DNA from: Bacteroidota bacterium
GTDB lineage: Bacteria > Bacteroidota > Bacteroidia > Chitinophagales > Chitinophagaceae
Reading direction: 5' to 3'
NCBI GenBank assembly: GCA_947460175.1
Contig: CANHGW010000027.1
Location: 1 to 38,912 of the forward strand
Length of the DNA: 38,912 bases
Shown here: piece after piece, positions 8,031-17,510 of the stretch
Numbering within the stretch: the stretch's first letter is position 1
Layout: the number at the start of each line of letters is the position of its first letter
Notes under the pieces: model-generated
What the model was told of the DNA's origin: nothing
The model's database searches: none
What the model saw: only the letters and a program-made list of their open reading frames with translations
Translations under genes and position numbers: made by a program

Positions 8031-9091
8031 TTCTTAATACATTCAGAGTACAAAAGTAAGAATTCCTTTTTTCTTAAGTGCAAATTAAATTTTTGATCAA
8101 AAAGTAACAATGAATTGGCCGTATACAAATCAAAATTTAAAATACAAGATTCAATGCCTTTTAATATACTCTCGATATTATTTTCTACTAAACATCCATT
8201 TTGATTGATTAATTCTGGACACCCACCCACATTGCTCAATACCAATGGCATACCTGCACTCATAGCTTCTATTGCCGACATAGGCAAGCCTTCACTTTCA
8301 GAGATTAACGTAAAAATATCAAACTCGGCAAATTGATTAAAATCCTTTATTTCACCCATGAGATGAACATTCTGAATATTTTTTTCTTTGATTAATTGTT
8401 CTATTTCATTCCGTTGTTCTCCATCACCTGCAACATACAATTCAGCATGTTGAATGTGTTCAAAAGCTGATATAAGCAAATCTACACGCTTGGGATGCTT
8501 AAATCGTGCGACAGCCAATACTTTCACCGGACTGTTGATTGCATGTGCTCTATGAGGTAATGGGAATAATGCATTGTTGATATGTGCAATTTTAGAGGAT
8601 GGCACGTTGATATATTTTTTAGCTTTATCTACATCTCCATTTGATATACAAAGTACATTGGTTCCAATATAGGATAGCACCCTTTCGATAAAATTTAATA
8701 TAAAAGCCATACGCCCGCCATTATAGACAGATGACCATCCATGTGTGACATATACTGAACCAATACGTAGATAAAAGGCCGCCAATCTTCCATATAAGCC
8801 TCCATTGGCAGAATTGCATACAACCAGTTTTATCTTGTTGCTACGCATGTATTTAATTAAGGTAAATAAGAAAAAGGGTGAGAACATTTTTTCAATTTGC
8901 TTATCAAATAGAATACCTTTTAACTTATCAGATTTTGTTTCGTTAATCCAGCCTGATTCGTTGGTGGCTAAGTAGCAATCGTATCCATCTTCATAACAAA
9001 TATCAATTTGCTCCTTTACAAATTTAGGAGCTCCGCCTACATCGTTTTTAGGTATAATAAAGAGAATATTTTTTTTAATATTACCACTCAT
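8027..9091 (-). CDS. Glycosyltransferase family 4 (GT-B fold)
   Basis: A retaining glycosyltransferase using a nucleotide-sugar donor, presumably adding one residue to the repeat unit at the cytoplasmic membrane. The N-terminal domain has the glycine-rich acceptor loop (N-D-V-G-G-A-P-K). The C-terminal GT1/GT4 domain contains V-A-R-F-K-H-P-K-R and G-D-G-E-Q-R. Its E-x7-E donor motif is in S-E-S-E-G-L-P-M-S-A-I-E-A-M. I start at ATG 9091 (MSGNIKKN); the frame is open to a TTG at 9124, but those extra residues are not typical of the family. Overlaps the following epimerase gene by 4 nt. Confidence 0.88.
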   Translation of the reverse strand: MSGNIKKNILFIIPKNDVGGAPKFVKEQIDICYEDGYDCYLATNESGWINETKSDKLKGILFDKQIEKMFSPFFLFTLIKYMRSNKIKLVVCNSANGGLYGRLAAFYLRIGSVYVTHGWSSVYNGGRMAFILNFIERVLSYIGTNVLCISNGDVDKAKKYINVPSSKIAHINNALFPLPHRAHAINSPVKVLAVARFKHPKRVDLLISAFEHIQHAELYVAGDGEQRNEIEQLIKEKNIQNVHLMGEIKDFNQFAEFDIFTLISESEGLPMSAIEAMSAGMPLVLSNVGGCPELINQNGCLVENNIESILKGIESCILNFDLYTANSLLLFDQKFNLHLRKKEFLLLYSECIKK

Positions 9092-9129
9092 CTGATGATT
9101 TTTTACTTTTTTAAAAATGAACAATCCGT

Positions 9130-10374
9130 TTATTTACAATCCTTGTCAATACTTAGTTTCGTCTTTCCTGAATAATAAGTATTTCCACACCAACTCACTC
9201 CTCCTTGCAATGGGATGTATAAAAAATCGTTTACAATTTTTTTAGGAGCTATTGGCTGTTCGTACGTGAATGTATTGTTGCGTATAACAGTTCCTACTAG
9301 ATGCTCTGACTGATTACCATCAATAAGGATAAATACAGGATACGCTGCATGTAGATGCGTTAATTTATATTTCGTACTTTCATTATTGTATGAAAACAGA
9401 TTATTCTGGATTTGAATAGGATTCTTACCTGTGCGCTTAACTGAATAAACGAAAATGGCCATATTGGTTCCGCTGATTTTATTGTTTGATATCATATGCC
9501 CTCCTTTATCGCCTTCGATGTGAATACCTCTATCATAGCCATTAATAACATTGTTGATTAAAGTACAGTTTGCCGAATTACGTTCCAATACAATTCCAGC
9601 ACGTCCATAGCTGTTAGATTCCAACAAATTATTCGTAATTACATTATTTTGAATTAATACATTTTGTAAATTAGTAATTGAAATACCATCCCCATAATTA
9701 TCATAATTTTCACCTCCCGAATATTTATCCGCTGTTAAATTCAATCCAAATACATTTATAAAACGATTGTTTTCGATCGTTATTTTATCAGTCGCATCGA
9801 CTGTATTACTTCCATTGCACCATATACCGTCTCCATAAATATTTTTAAATCGATTTTGAGCTATTACTGCTTTTCGAATATTTACCAAAAAAATACCCTT
9901 AGCACCAGTTGCTTGGTCGATATACGATTGAAGACTTTTAGAAAATTTACCTTCAATGTTAAATCCAGTTACAGTGACAGTACCACTATATTCAGGTTTT
10001 GAACGAATATACAATCCGCAATAAATTGGAAATCTTGTCGCTTCACCTCTCATAAATAGATTCGTATAGCCATTCATATCGCCCGATATAGTTATAGCAT
10101 GATTTTTTACAATGTCTACTTGAATGGATTTATTGATTCTATAGCCATAAGTTGAACTTTTCGATTTCGGAAATTGGATTGTGATATTCTCGTTGGATTG
10201 TAATGCGTCATTTATACATTTTTGTATGCTTTCAGTATCATCTAATTTATCATTGGGGTTGGCGCCATATGCAGTTACTTTATAAATAGTCGATTGAGCA
10301 ACACAAATTTCACTGATTGCTAATAACATTATAAAACAACAAAGTGTTTTAATTTCTAGGCTTATATTTTTCAT
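9130..10374 (-). CDS. Secreted right-handed parallel beta-helix protein
   Basis: A signal peptide ends around V-A-Q (residue 27). It is followed by the pectate-lyase-3 type opening Y-K-V-T-A-Y-G-A-N-P-N-D-x-x-D-D-T-x-x-I-Q. Repeated N-x-x-I/V-x-N-N rungs between about 150 and 340 (for example V-L-I-Q-N-N-V-I-T-N-N) form a parallel beta-helix. Such proteins in capsule and exopolysaccharide loci are often polysaccharide lyases, hydrolases, epimerases or trimming enzymes. No catalytic residues can be assigned here. It overlaps the polymerase gene by 26 nt, which suggests it acts on the same polymer. Function beyond polymer binding or processing is not known. Confidence 0.8.
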   Translation of the reverse strand: MKNISLEIKTLCCFIMLLAISEICVAQSTIYKVTAYGANPNDKLDDTESIQKCINDALQSNENITIQFPKSKSSTYGYRINKSIQVDIVKNHAITISGDMNGYTNLFMRGEATRFPIYCGLYIRSKPEYSGTVTVTGFNIEGKFSKSLQSYIDQATGAKGIFLVNIRKAVIAQNRFKNIYGDGIWCNGSNTVDATDKITIENNRFINVFGLNLTADKYSGGENYDNYGDGISITNLQNVLIQNNVITNNLLESNSYGRAGIVLERNSANCTLINNVINGYDRGIHIEGDKGGHMISNNKISGTNMAIFVYSVKRTGKNPIQIQNNLFSYNNESTKYKLTHLHAAYPVFILIDGNQSEHLVGTVIRNNTFTYEQPIAPKKIVNDFLYIPLQGGVSWCGNTYYSGKTKLSIDKDCK

Positions 10375-11488
10375 CTTTATTAAATATGGTTTGATAATAC
10401 TGTAAGAAATTATTTGTTTTATTGAGTTCGCTTAAATAAATATCATAAACCGATGTTGCGAGTAAAAACAGGATAAGATAGCCATATATTAGCACCTTTT
10501 TGAAAGAATGACGATGGATATAAACCATATAGGCTGCTAGTATAGGTTCTACACTATACAATTGTCCATAGAGTCTTGTACCAAAAATTGCTACCGTACG
10601 AAACAACAATAAATAAGAAACCCCTAAGAAAAAATAAATAATACAGACTTTAAACACAGGATCTTTTTCTAAATAGTCTTTCGAAAAGGCTATATAAAAT
10701 ATAAGCATTATGATGGCCTTTAAAAGCGTGATATCTGTAAATTTCAATTCTTTTCCAAAAAAATCATTGAACAAATATTCAACCGACCTGGAATTGATTA
10801 CTTTCAACAATACCATAAAGTTGAGAAGTAAATCTTTTAAATTAACGGCAGCTGAAACAAGAATAATAACAGATAATGTGATCAATAATTTTTTCTTAGT
10901 AAGCTTCAATTTATTTAAATAATAGATGGGCACTGCAGCTATACTTTGGGTATGAAATAGGAACGCAAATCCAATACTTAAATAGTTTTTAATAACCTTT
11001 GATTGCAACACGTAGTGAATTACAAGAATTAATGTAATACCACTGGATAATCCAGCTCGCAATGTAGTCCAATCCTTCATGAAAAATTCATGCGAAAAAT
11101 AAAAACAGAGGGAGATAAGTGGAAAAGGAGAGTACTTGTAAAAGGCAAAAAAGTGAATAAATACCAATATAAAAGCCGTAACAAAAATAAAAAAATCTTC
11201 ATTGTTTAAAATTGTCTTTAACGTTGACAGGTAAGTTAAAAACCCTATTTCGGTAGATCGTTTATGAATATCACTTCCACCTACAATCCAATCAAACAAA
11301 TTGGGAACTTCATTAAACAATTCTTTGTATGCAAAATCATCTACGCCAATATTAAATCGAATACCAGAAAAAATAGCTGCTATAAAACAAAGGATTAACC
11401 CTACACTTATAATTTTCTTATCGCTTTTCTTAATAAAATCAAGAAAAGAAGCAATCATAGTCAATATCGTAAATGCGAAGTATATCAA
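10349..11488 (-). CDS. EpsG-family/Wzy-like polysaccharide polymerase
   Basis: This multi-pass membrane protein has about ten hydrophobic segments. The EpsG signature region follows the first two: F-S-G-I-R-F-N-I-G-V-D-D-F-A-Y, then a R-S-T-E-I-G-F block. EpsG/Wzy proteins polymerise undecaprenyl-linked repeat units at the outer face of the cytoplasmic membrane. No ATG is available at the start: translation appears to begin at TTG 11488, whose TTGA overlaps the TGA stop of the preceding glycosyltransferase by four bases, a coupled arrangement. The next in-frame ATG is codon 11. The C-terminus is charged (K-Y-K-P-R-N) and overlaps the beta-helix gene. Confidence 0.82.
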   Translation of the reverse strand: MIYFAFTILTMIASFLDFIKKSDKKIISVGLILCFIAAIFSGIRFNIGVDDFAYKELFNEVPNLFDWIVGGSDIHKRSTEIGFLTYLSTLKTILNNEDFFIFVTAFILVFIHFFAFYKYSPFPLISLCFYFSHEFFMKDWTTLRAGLSSGITLILVIHYVLQSKVIKNYLSIGFAFLFHTQSIAAVPIYYLNKLKLTKKKLLITLSVIILVSAAVNLKDLLLNFMVLLKVINSRSVEYLFNDFFGKELKFTDITLLKAIIMLIFYIAFSKDYLEKDPVFKVCIIYFFLGVSYLLLFRTVAIFGTRLYGQLYSVEPILAAYMVYIHRHSFKKVLIYGYLILFLLATSVYDIYLSELNKTNNFLQYYQTIFNKDEKYKPRN

Positions 11489-12612
11489 GCTTTTTCTGAT
11501 TTTTGTTGATCAATCAATTCTTGATAGAGATTCATATGCAATTCAAACATTCTATCCAATGAATATTTTTTTACATGCTCTTGTGCAGTAAGTATCATAT
11601 TTATTTTCAACGCTTCATTGTCCAAAATACGATTAATTTTCATACATAATTGATCAATATTTAAATGCTCATAGTTGAAATCATCGTTGGGCAATACCTC
11701 TCTCACACCGGCTACATCGGCGCCTAAAAATGGAACTCCAGCAGCAAGCCCCTCTAGCACCACACCCGATAAGCCTTCAAAGTGCGTACTTAATATATTA
11801 ATATCGACTGCCTTCATCAATGAAATCACATCGCTACGAAAGCCAAGAAATATAACTCTATGTCCTAATCCTAGCTGTGCGACCATATCTTTTAGCTCTT
11901 GCATCAATTCTCCTTCACCTGCAAATAGCAATACAATATGCTCATCTAGTTGTTTCATGGCTTTGATGAGTGAAGCATGATCTTTTTGCTTTTCGAACCG
12001 TGCGGTCATGAGCAAAAAATGCTTTGTAGTACTAGGCACACCTTCTATTGCGTACAATGCATCTCTACTACTGGGCTTTATTTGATTGATTGCATCTACA
12101 TCGATGCCATTTTCAATTGTTCGTATTTTAGATAGTTCTTTTGTGTACTCGCCCATTTTGAGTTTCATATCATCTGTCAATGAGATCATTGCATCGCAAT
12201 TTTTGTATATCCATCGTATCACTTGTTTTCGAATGGCATTATTTTCCTTATTGATAATACCATGTTCGGTATACACTATGTTGCCTGGCAAACTAAAAAG
12301 CTTTTTAGCTAAAATCACCCATGCTACAGCAGGGAATAAATGGCAATGAATAACTTTTGAATCTTTTGCAAAACGAGCAATTGTTTTTATTAATCCCAAC
12401 TTGTATAAATTCGAATTGTGCAATATGGTCATTTGTTCTTGGACCGATGACAAATTTTGTAGATAACTTGTTACATTTTCATGATCTGATAAAACTAATA
12501 ATTGTGAAGAGAATTTACTCTGAACCAATCTTGGAAATATAAGCGAAGCAAGTTTTTCTGCCCCTCCTTTTCCCAGAGAATTTATAATTACACTTATATC
12601 GAGTTGACCCAT
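11485..12612 (-). CDS. Glycosyltransferase family 4 (GT-B fold)
   Basis: Residues 1-20 carry the classic N-terminal loop N-S-L-G-K-G-G-A-E-K. The central region has E-H-G-I-I-N and I-E-N-G-I-D. The donor half has T-A-R-F-E-K-Q-K-D-H, G-E-G-E-L and the E-x7-E motif in F-E-G-L-S-G-V-V-L-E-G-L-A-A-G. It should transfer a hexose or related sugar to a growing lipid-linked oligosaccharide. It opens the second part of the polysaccharide cluster: a 171-nt gap without a convincing promoter separates it from the upstream glycosyltransferase, and it is translationally coupled to the polymerase gene. Confidence 0.9.
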   Translation of the reverse strand: MGQLDISVIINSLGKGGAEKLASLIFPRLVQSKFSSQLLVLSDHENVTSYLQNLSSVQEQMTILHNSNLYKLGLIKTIARFAKDSKVIHCHLFPAVAWVILAKKLFSLPGNIVYTEHGIINKENNAIRKQVIRWIYKNCDAMISLTDDMKLKMGEYTKELSKIRTIENGIDVDAINQIKPSSRDALYAIEGVPSTTKHFLLMTARFEKQKDHASLIKAMKQLDEHIVLLFAGEGELMQELKDMVAQLGLGHRVIFLGFRSDVISLMKAVDINILSTHFEGLSGVVLEGLAAGVPFLGADVAGVREVLPNDDFNYEHLNIDQLCMKINRILDNEALKINMILTAQEHVKKYSLDRMFELHMNLYQELIDQQKSEKA

Positions 12613-12783
12613 TTTATTTGTATTGCAGCTTTATAGATTTGGTAGCATTATAATTTATAACTAAATCGGACGCAAATTACATTATTATTTCTTTAGATAT
12701 TGACTTTATAAGTCTACTCAATTGGTTTAATCTATGTATTCTATTTAAATTATAAGTAATTTTATTTAAAATATCGAAATCGG

Positions 12784-13869
12784 TTATTCAATTATTTTTT
12801 TAAAAAAATCAGTTCGAATTTTTTCCTTTACTTCAATGGATACCAATTGTCTAACCTGCTCTTTACTTAGGCGTACATATTTATATTTTTCTATGAAATT
12901 ATGAATACCTTCAATATTATCTTTTACATTATTTTCATAATTACCAATTTCCAACACAAAGGGTTGACCTGTAATATCCACATCTCGCTCACCCATAATC
13001 ATTGGTAATCCATACATCAGATATTCTCTTACTTTCAACGAACAGCTTTCATTCATACATTTTTTATACAAGGAAAGGCACCCTAAAGCGATATTCATTG
13101 ATTTGTACAATCGATTTATATCCTCTTTACCTAATAATCCATGCTGTATTAGATTAGTCGCTTTATAGTCTAGTGTTGGACCAATTAGATGAAACTGATA
13201 TTGAGGCAATGCGTTGGAGAGAATTTCAAGTTTTTCTACACCATGCCATGCCATACCCGGACTACATATCATTACAATATTCACCGCTGATTGATCTATA
13301 AATTGATTATCAAATGCATTCATATTGACGCCATTCGAACAGCAAACCCAAGGTTTTTGATACGATATTATCTGTTGTGCGATTTCGTTGGTTACACATA
13401 CAAAACCTGCAACCGAGCTGAATATTGTTCGTTGATTCCGCTTGATTAAATTTTGTTTGTATTGACTCAAGTTTCCAATTTCATTGAGGTATAAAGAATT
13501 AAGCTCTATTACTGAAGGTCTTGACCTGAGCACTTTATCAAAAAAAGCAAAATATTGTACCTCCCTTAAATAGATCAAATCAGGATTCACCCGTTTAATT
13601 GTTTTAAGCAAATGAATCACACTTAATTGACGATTTAAATTTCGATAAATAGTCCCACCAAACAAATTGGCTACAGGACTGTTAAAATATGTAAATCCTT
13701 CTAGATGCTCGTTAAAAATAAAATCTTGTGCAGCCGATTTATTTACGCCTATAATGTATAAATGAGTTTTGATACCCAACGTATACCATTGCGCAATCTG
13801 ATTATTTACTTTTTTTAATACGCTTGAATTTTTTGTAAACTCATCATTAATAATATAGACAACCTTCAT
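12784..13869 (-). CDS. Glycosyltransferase, GT-B type (GT4-like)
   Basis: The 361-residue product begins V-V-Y-I-I-N-D-E and has L-I-Y-L-R-E in the acceptor domain, C-S-N-G-V-N at the domain junction, and a donor region. That region has P-G-M-A-W-H-G-V-E-K and S-C-S-L-K-V-R-E-Y-L-M-Y-G-L-P, a family motif of the form S-x-K-x-x-E-Y. No signal peptide or membrane segment is visible. It lies 5 nt after the asparagine synthetase-like gene and is surely co-transcribed. Similarity is weaker than for the other two transferases, so the sugar and even the exact GT family are uncertain. Confidence 0.78.
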   Translation of the reverse strand: MKVVYIINDEFTKNSSVLKKVNNQIAQWYTLGIKTHLYIIGVNKSAAQDFIFNEHLEGFTYFNSPVANLFGGTIYRNLNRQLSVIHLLKTIKRVNPDLIYLREVQYFAFFDKVLRSRPSVIELNSLYLNEIGNLSQYKQNLIKRNQRTIFSSVAGFVCVTNEIAQQIISYQKPWVCCSNGVNMNAFDNQFIDQSAVNIVMICSPGMAWHGVEKLEILSNALPQYQFHLIGPTLDYKATNLIQHGLLGKEDINRLYKSMNIALGCLSLYKKCMNESCSLKVREYLMYGLPMIMGERDVDITGQPFVLEIGNYENNVKDNIEGIHNFIEKYKYVRLSKEQVRQLVSIEVKEKIRTDFFKKIIE

Positions 13870-13874
13870 CGTTC

Positions 13875-15743
13875 TTATAGATTATCTGCCATTAGGATTC
13901 TCCATGAATTAGATAAAGAGACATTGGCATCCTCAGCAACCACTTGTTTGTTGAGTTGACCTTTGGATAAGATTCGTTTATTGACCAAATCTGTTTTCCC
14001 TTGCATTATTTTTTCTTTCAATATTGGATTCTCCATCCAATTTTTTTGAGGGGGTTCATAGCCAATTTTATCTTTACGCCAGCAAATGGTTTCGGGTAAA
14101 ATACTCGACGTAGAAGCACGCATAATCCACTTGGTCCATCCATCCTTAATTTTGAAGTGAGATGGAAGGGTAAAAAGAAAATCAACCAAATCATGATTCA
14201 AAAATGGTAATCGCACCTCACGACTGTGGGCCATGCTATTGCGATCGGCATAGCGAAGCAATTCTTGCAAGCCTTGTTTCATAGTACTACTATACAATGA
14301 TTGATTCAACGATTCAAATTCATAATTTCGATGAAAACTATCCTTGAAATGAGCATGATAAAACTCTTTATCAAACAATGGATTTTTTATCTGATTATAC
14401 TGTTGGTAATATTTACGAAGCGAAGTTGCAGAATCAGGAAACAAGGATTTTATGATGTTTTTCCATCCACTAATGACCGATTCGTTGATTTCACTTCCAG
14501 TATGCATTGCATTATAAGCCTGCATTTCTTTACTATATAATGCGGGGTTCGCTTTTTTTATTTCTTGAAAATAATGGCTATAATAGGGATGATAGCCTGC
14601 TAATATTTCATCGGCACCTTGACCGTCTAATAATACAGTTACGCCATGTTCTTTGGCCAATTGCATTACACAATACTGAACATAGATACTAGCACTTCCA
14701 AAGGGTTCTTCCTGATGATAGGCCAATTTATCAATAGAGGCTATCATGCCTTCATCGGTTGGAGTTACAAAATGAGGCTCTACATTGGTTTTAGCTATCA
14801 CCATATCCATGTATTTCCGCTCATCTTTTTTAAACCCTGGGAATACGGCACTAAAGGTGTTTTGCTTTTGTGTAGTTCCTTTCTTGAGTTCATCAATTAC
14901 ACATACCACCAAGCTACTATCTAAGCCTCCACTCAAACTACTCCCTACTGCTACGTCACTTCTCAATCTACGTTTTGAAGATGTATAAAAAAGTTCATTA
15001 AAGGTTTCTTTGGCCTGATCTTCAGTAATAGATGAATTGGTTGTTTTCCAATCAATATCATAATATTTATGAATCGTCAATTCAAGGTTATGAAGATTTA
15101 GTTTGATATAATGCGAATGAGGTAATCGTGTGCATTTGTTATAGAACGTTTCACTTAAATTAGATGGATTTTCCAAAAATCCATACGCTAAGTAATTGAA
15201 CATCATTTTATCGTTCACTACTTTAGGGATACCACCCGCCCAAAGACATTTCATTTCACTTCCATAATAAAAATGCTTCCCTTTTTCATAACTGTAAAAA
15301 AATGGCTTCTCTCCAAATCGATCTCTAGCACAAAAAACTGTATTTTCTTGAGCATCGTACAACACAAAAGAGAACATCCCATCCAAGAGTTTAAGACAAT
15401 TCTCTTTATCTCGGTCAAATAACGCCATCAATACCTCAGTATCAGAAACGGTTTTGAACGTATAGCCTTGTTTAAGTAAATCCTCTTTTAACTCTATATA
15501 ATTATATATTTCACCATTAAATACAATAGAATAGCGTCCCATGTAATGCATTGGTTGATCTGCTTCATGGCTTAAATCTATGATAGATAAACGCCTGTGG
15601 CCTAGTCCTACTTCACCATTGGATGAAATCCATTGTCCTTCGCCATCTGGACCACGATGATTAATCACGTCTGTCATTTTCTTTAATCCAGCTTGTGTAA
15701 CCAATGATGTATCTTTAGAAATAATTCCAGCTATACCACACAT
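13875..15743 (-). CDS. asnB: Asparagine synthetase (glutamine-hydrolysing)-like amidotransferase
   Basis: Class II glutamine amidotransferase fused to an ATP-pyrophosphatase synthetase domain, as in AsnB. Cys2 is the N-terminal nucleophile (M-C-G-I-A-G), with R-G-P-D-G at 30-34 and N-G-E-I-Y-N at 76-81. The PP-loop S-G-G-L-D-S is at 271-276 and V-R-L-P-F-L-N-H near the C-terminal third. Length 622 is typical of the bacterial type. It is the first gene of the polysaccharide cluster, driven by a TACATTTG box at 15768-15775. Homologues in such loci (for example WbpS) amidate uronic acids in the polymer, so a role in making a uronamide or aminoacylated sugar is as likely as free asparagine synthesis. 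The sequence alone does not decide. Confidence 0.9.
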   Translation of the reverse strand: MCGIAGIISKDTSLVTQAGLKKMTDVINHRGPDGEGQWISSNGEVGLGHRRLSIIDLSHEADQPMHYMGRYSIVFNGEIYNYIELKEDLLKQGYTFKTVSDTEVLMALFDRDKENCLKLLDGMFSFVLYDAQENTVFCARDRFGEKPFFYSYEKGKHFYYGSEMKCLWAGGIPKVVNDKMMFNYLAYGFLENPSNLSETFYNKCTRLPHSHYIKLNLHNLELTIHKYYDIDWKTTNSSITEDQAKETFNELFYTSSKRRLRSDVAVGSSLSGGLDSSLVVCVIDELKKGTTQKQNTFSAVFPGFKKDERKYMDMVIAKTNVEPHFVTPTDEGMIASIDKLAYHQEEPFGSASIYVQYCVMQLAKEHGVTVLLDGQGADEILAGYHPYYSHYFQEIKKANPALYSKEMQAYNAMHTGSEINESVISGWKNIIKSLFPDSATSLRKYYQQYNQIKNPLFDKEFYHAHFKDSFHRNYEFESLNQSLYSSTMKQGLQELLRYADRNSMAHSREVRLPFLNHDLVDFLFTLPSHFKIKDGWTKWIMRASTSSILPETICWRKDKIGYEPPQKNWMENPILKEKIMQGKTDLVNKRILSKGQLNKQVVAEDANVSLSNSWRILMADNL

Positions 15744-15767
15744 ATATAAAAGTATTAATTAAGTGTG

Positions 15768-15775
15768 CAAATGTA
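15768..15775 (-). promoter_or_regulatory. -7 promoter box for the polysaccharide cluster (asnB)
   Basis: The minus strand reads TACATTTG, an exact TAnnTTTG match 24 nt upstream of the asnB ATG. It faces away from the atpB promoter, so the 226-bp gap 15744-15969 is a divergent control region. Confidence 0.55.
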
Positions 15776-15917
15776 ATAAAATACTGCTAAGATTATAGTT
15801 CTATGTAAAATTGAACTTTATATAAAATCAAGAGGTTTCGGTGAACATGACATGCGTATTAACCGCTCTTTTTGCAAAGATATTGCTTTCTATCTTTTTT
15901 CTACGGGAAATACATAT

Positions 15918-15925
15918 TACCTTTG
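15918..15925 (+). promoter_or_regulatory. -7 promoter box for the atp operon
   Basis: TACCTTTG matches TAnnTTTG. It lies inside the long upstream open frame of atpB, which indicates that AtpB does not begin at 15841. A start at 15946 or 15970 leaves a normal 5' leader. Confidence 0.55.
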
Positions 15926-15969
15926 CACCCGAATTAAGTAAAGGAATGCGAGTAAGCCACAAAACATCA

Positions 15970-17064
15970 ATGAAATCAATAGTTTTAGCCACATTACTGG
16001 TTCTTTTTGGAATGAATAGCTCCTTTGCTCAAGAGCATGGGACTGCATCCGAACCCGCTATTGAGCATCACGAAGAAGAGAAATTAGACATTAAGGGTGA
16101 AATTTTTGGGCATATTTCTGATTCATACGACTGGCATTTCTTCAGTTTCGGTCAGGGGCATGATGCAAATCATATTTCATTACCATTACCCGTTATCTTA
16201 TTCAATACTACGCACTCTAAGTTAGATGTATTTCTATCTTCTGCGTTTCATCATGGGCATGAGCCACATGCTGGATACGAATTATACGTAGAAAACGGGA
16301 AACAAAAACTTAAAACTCAAGATGGAAGTAGCTTCTTAGATGTGAGCATCACTAAAAACGTATTGTGTTTATTCCTTTCTATTGGCATATTATGGTTTTT
16401 AATGACTGGTATTGCTAAAAAATACAAAGTAAATGGTGCACATAAAGCACCTACAGGCATTCAAAACGCCATTGAACCTATAATAGGATTCATTCAGGAT
16501 AATGTTGCAAAACCAAATTTAGGCACTAAGTACATGAAATACATGCCGTTGTTATTGACCTTGTTTTTCTTTATATGGATTAATAACCTATTAGGCTTAT
16601 TGCCTTTTGGATTTAATCTAACAGGTAATATAGCTGTTACATTGGCATTGGCATTGATTTTCTTTGTGGTAATGTTGGCTAATTCTAATAAAAATTTCTG
16701 GGGACACATCTTTAATCCTCCTGGAGTACCATTAGGAATTAAATTTATCCTTGTACCTATTGAAATCTTAAGTAATTTGTTGATTAAACCTGTAGCATTG
16801 GCTATTCGTTTGTTCGCAAACATATTTGCAGGCCATACCATTATATTAAGCATCATCTTGTTGATATTCATTTTTGCAAGTTTAAGCAAAGTTGCAGGTG
16901 TAGCATTTGTACCAGTTTCAGTAGGTTTTAGTATTTTCATGTTTTTCTTGGAGTTACTAGTTGCTGCTATTCAAGCATTTATATTCACTAACTTAACAGC
17001 TGTATTTATAGGTCAAGCGATCGAGGAGCATCATCATGATGCCGATGGTCATGATCATCATTAA
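15970..17064 (+). CDS. atpB: F0F1 ATP synthase subunit a
   Basis: Subunit a forms the stator proton channel against the c-ring. From ATG 15970 the protein has a cleavable-looking signal peptide (M-K-S-I-V-L-A-T-L-L...F-A-Q) and an acidic, His-rich periplasmic N-terminal region. Five to six membrane helices follow. The key helix is A-I-R-L-F-A-N-I-F-A-G-H, whose Arg is the essential stator arginine. The C-terminus is a His/Asp tail. The frame is open upstream to 15841 but a promoter box lies within that part; ATG 15946 is a second possibility. It leads the atpBEFHA cluster; atpI/atpZ are not upstream. Confidence 0.95.
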   Translation: MKSIVLATLLVLFGMNSSFAQEHGTASEPAIEHHEEEKLDIKGEIFGHISDSYDWHFFSFGQGHDANHISLPLPVILFNTTHSKLDVFLSSAFHHGHEPHAGYELYVENGKQKLKTQDGSSFLDVSITKNVLCLFLSIGILWFLMTGIAKKYKVNGAHKAPTGIQNAIEPIIGFIQDNVAKPNLGTKYMKYMPLLLTLFFFIWINNLLGLLPFGFNLTGNIAVTLALALIFFVVMLANSNKNFWGHIFNPPGVPLGIKFILVPIEILSNLLIKPVALAIRLFANIFAGHTIILSIILLIFIFASLSKVAGVAFVPVSVGFSIFMFFLELLVAAIQAFIFTNLTAVFIGQAIEEHHHDADGHDHH

Positions 17065-17334
<270 letters not shown>

Positions 17335-17394
17335 TTTAGGTGTCAATTGACAGCAGTCAGTTGGCAGATAAAACAAAACATAGTAAAAATTATT

Positions 17395-17430
17395 AAACTA
17401 CACGTGAGCAAAGGGCAAAGCGTGTAGTTT
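17395..17430 (+). promoter_or_regulatory. Stem-loop in the atpE-atpF intergenic region
   Basis: Ten-base perfect arms (17395-17404 aaactacacg and 17421-17430 cgtgtagttt) enclose a 16-nt loop. No long U tract follows on the plus strand, so it looks more like an mRNA-stabilising or partial-attenuation element than a full terminator. It is flanked upstream by a perfect TGTCAATTGACA palindrome (17341-17352). Confidence 0.5.
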
Positions 17431-17446
17431 ATTTAAAAAAATTAAA

Positions 17447-17492
17447 ATCTCTGTGTACTCTGTGAAAAACCCTGTGCACACTGTGGTTAAAT
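17447..17492 (+). repeat. Two units of the degenerate CTCTGTG...GCGGTTAAA repeat family
   Basis: Two adjacent units, tctctgtgtactctgtgaaa and ccctgtgcacactgtggtta, resemble the units of the large array at 26368-26740. They sit between atpE and atpF, 18 nt before the atpF start codon, in the same orientation as the large array. Confidence 0.55.
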
Positions 17493-17510
17493 AAAAAATA
17501 AAAAAGAAAA

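Noticed and set aside
15841-15969. Longer N-terminus for AtpB starting at 15841
   Set aside because: A TACCTTTG promoter box lies inside it, and a signal peptide begins cleanly at 15970; the extra residues do not resemble subunit a.
17395-17430. Full terminator between atpE and atpF
   Set aside because: No continuous U tract follows the stem on the plus strand, and the genes beyond are essential parts of the same complex with no promoter seen in the gap.
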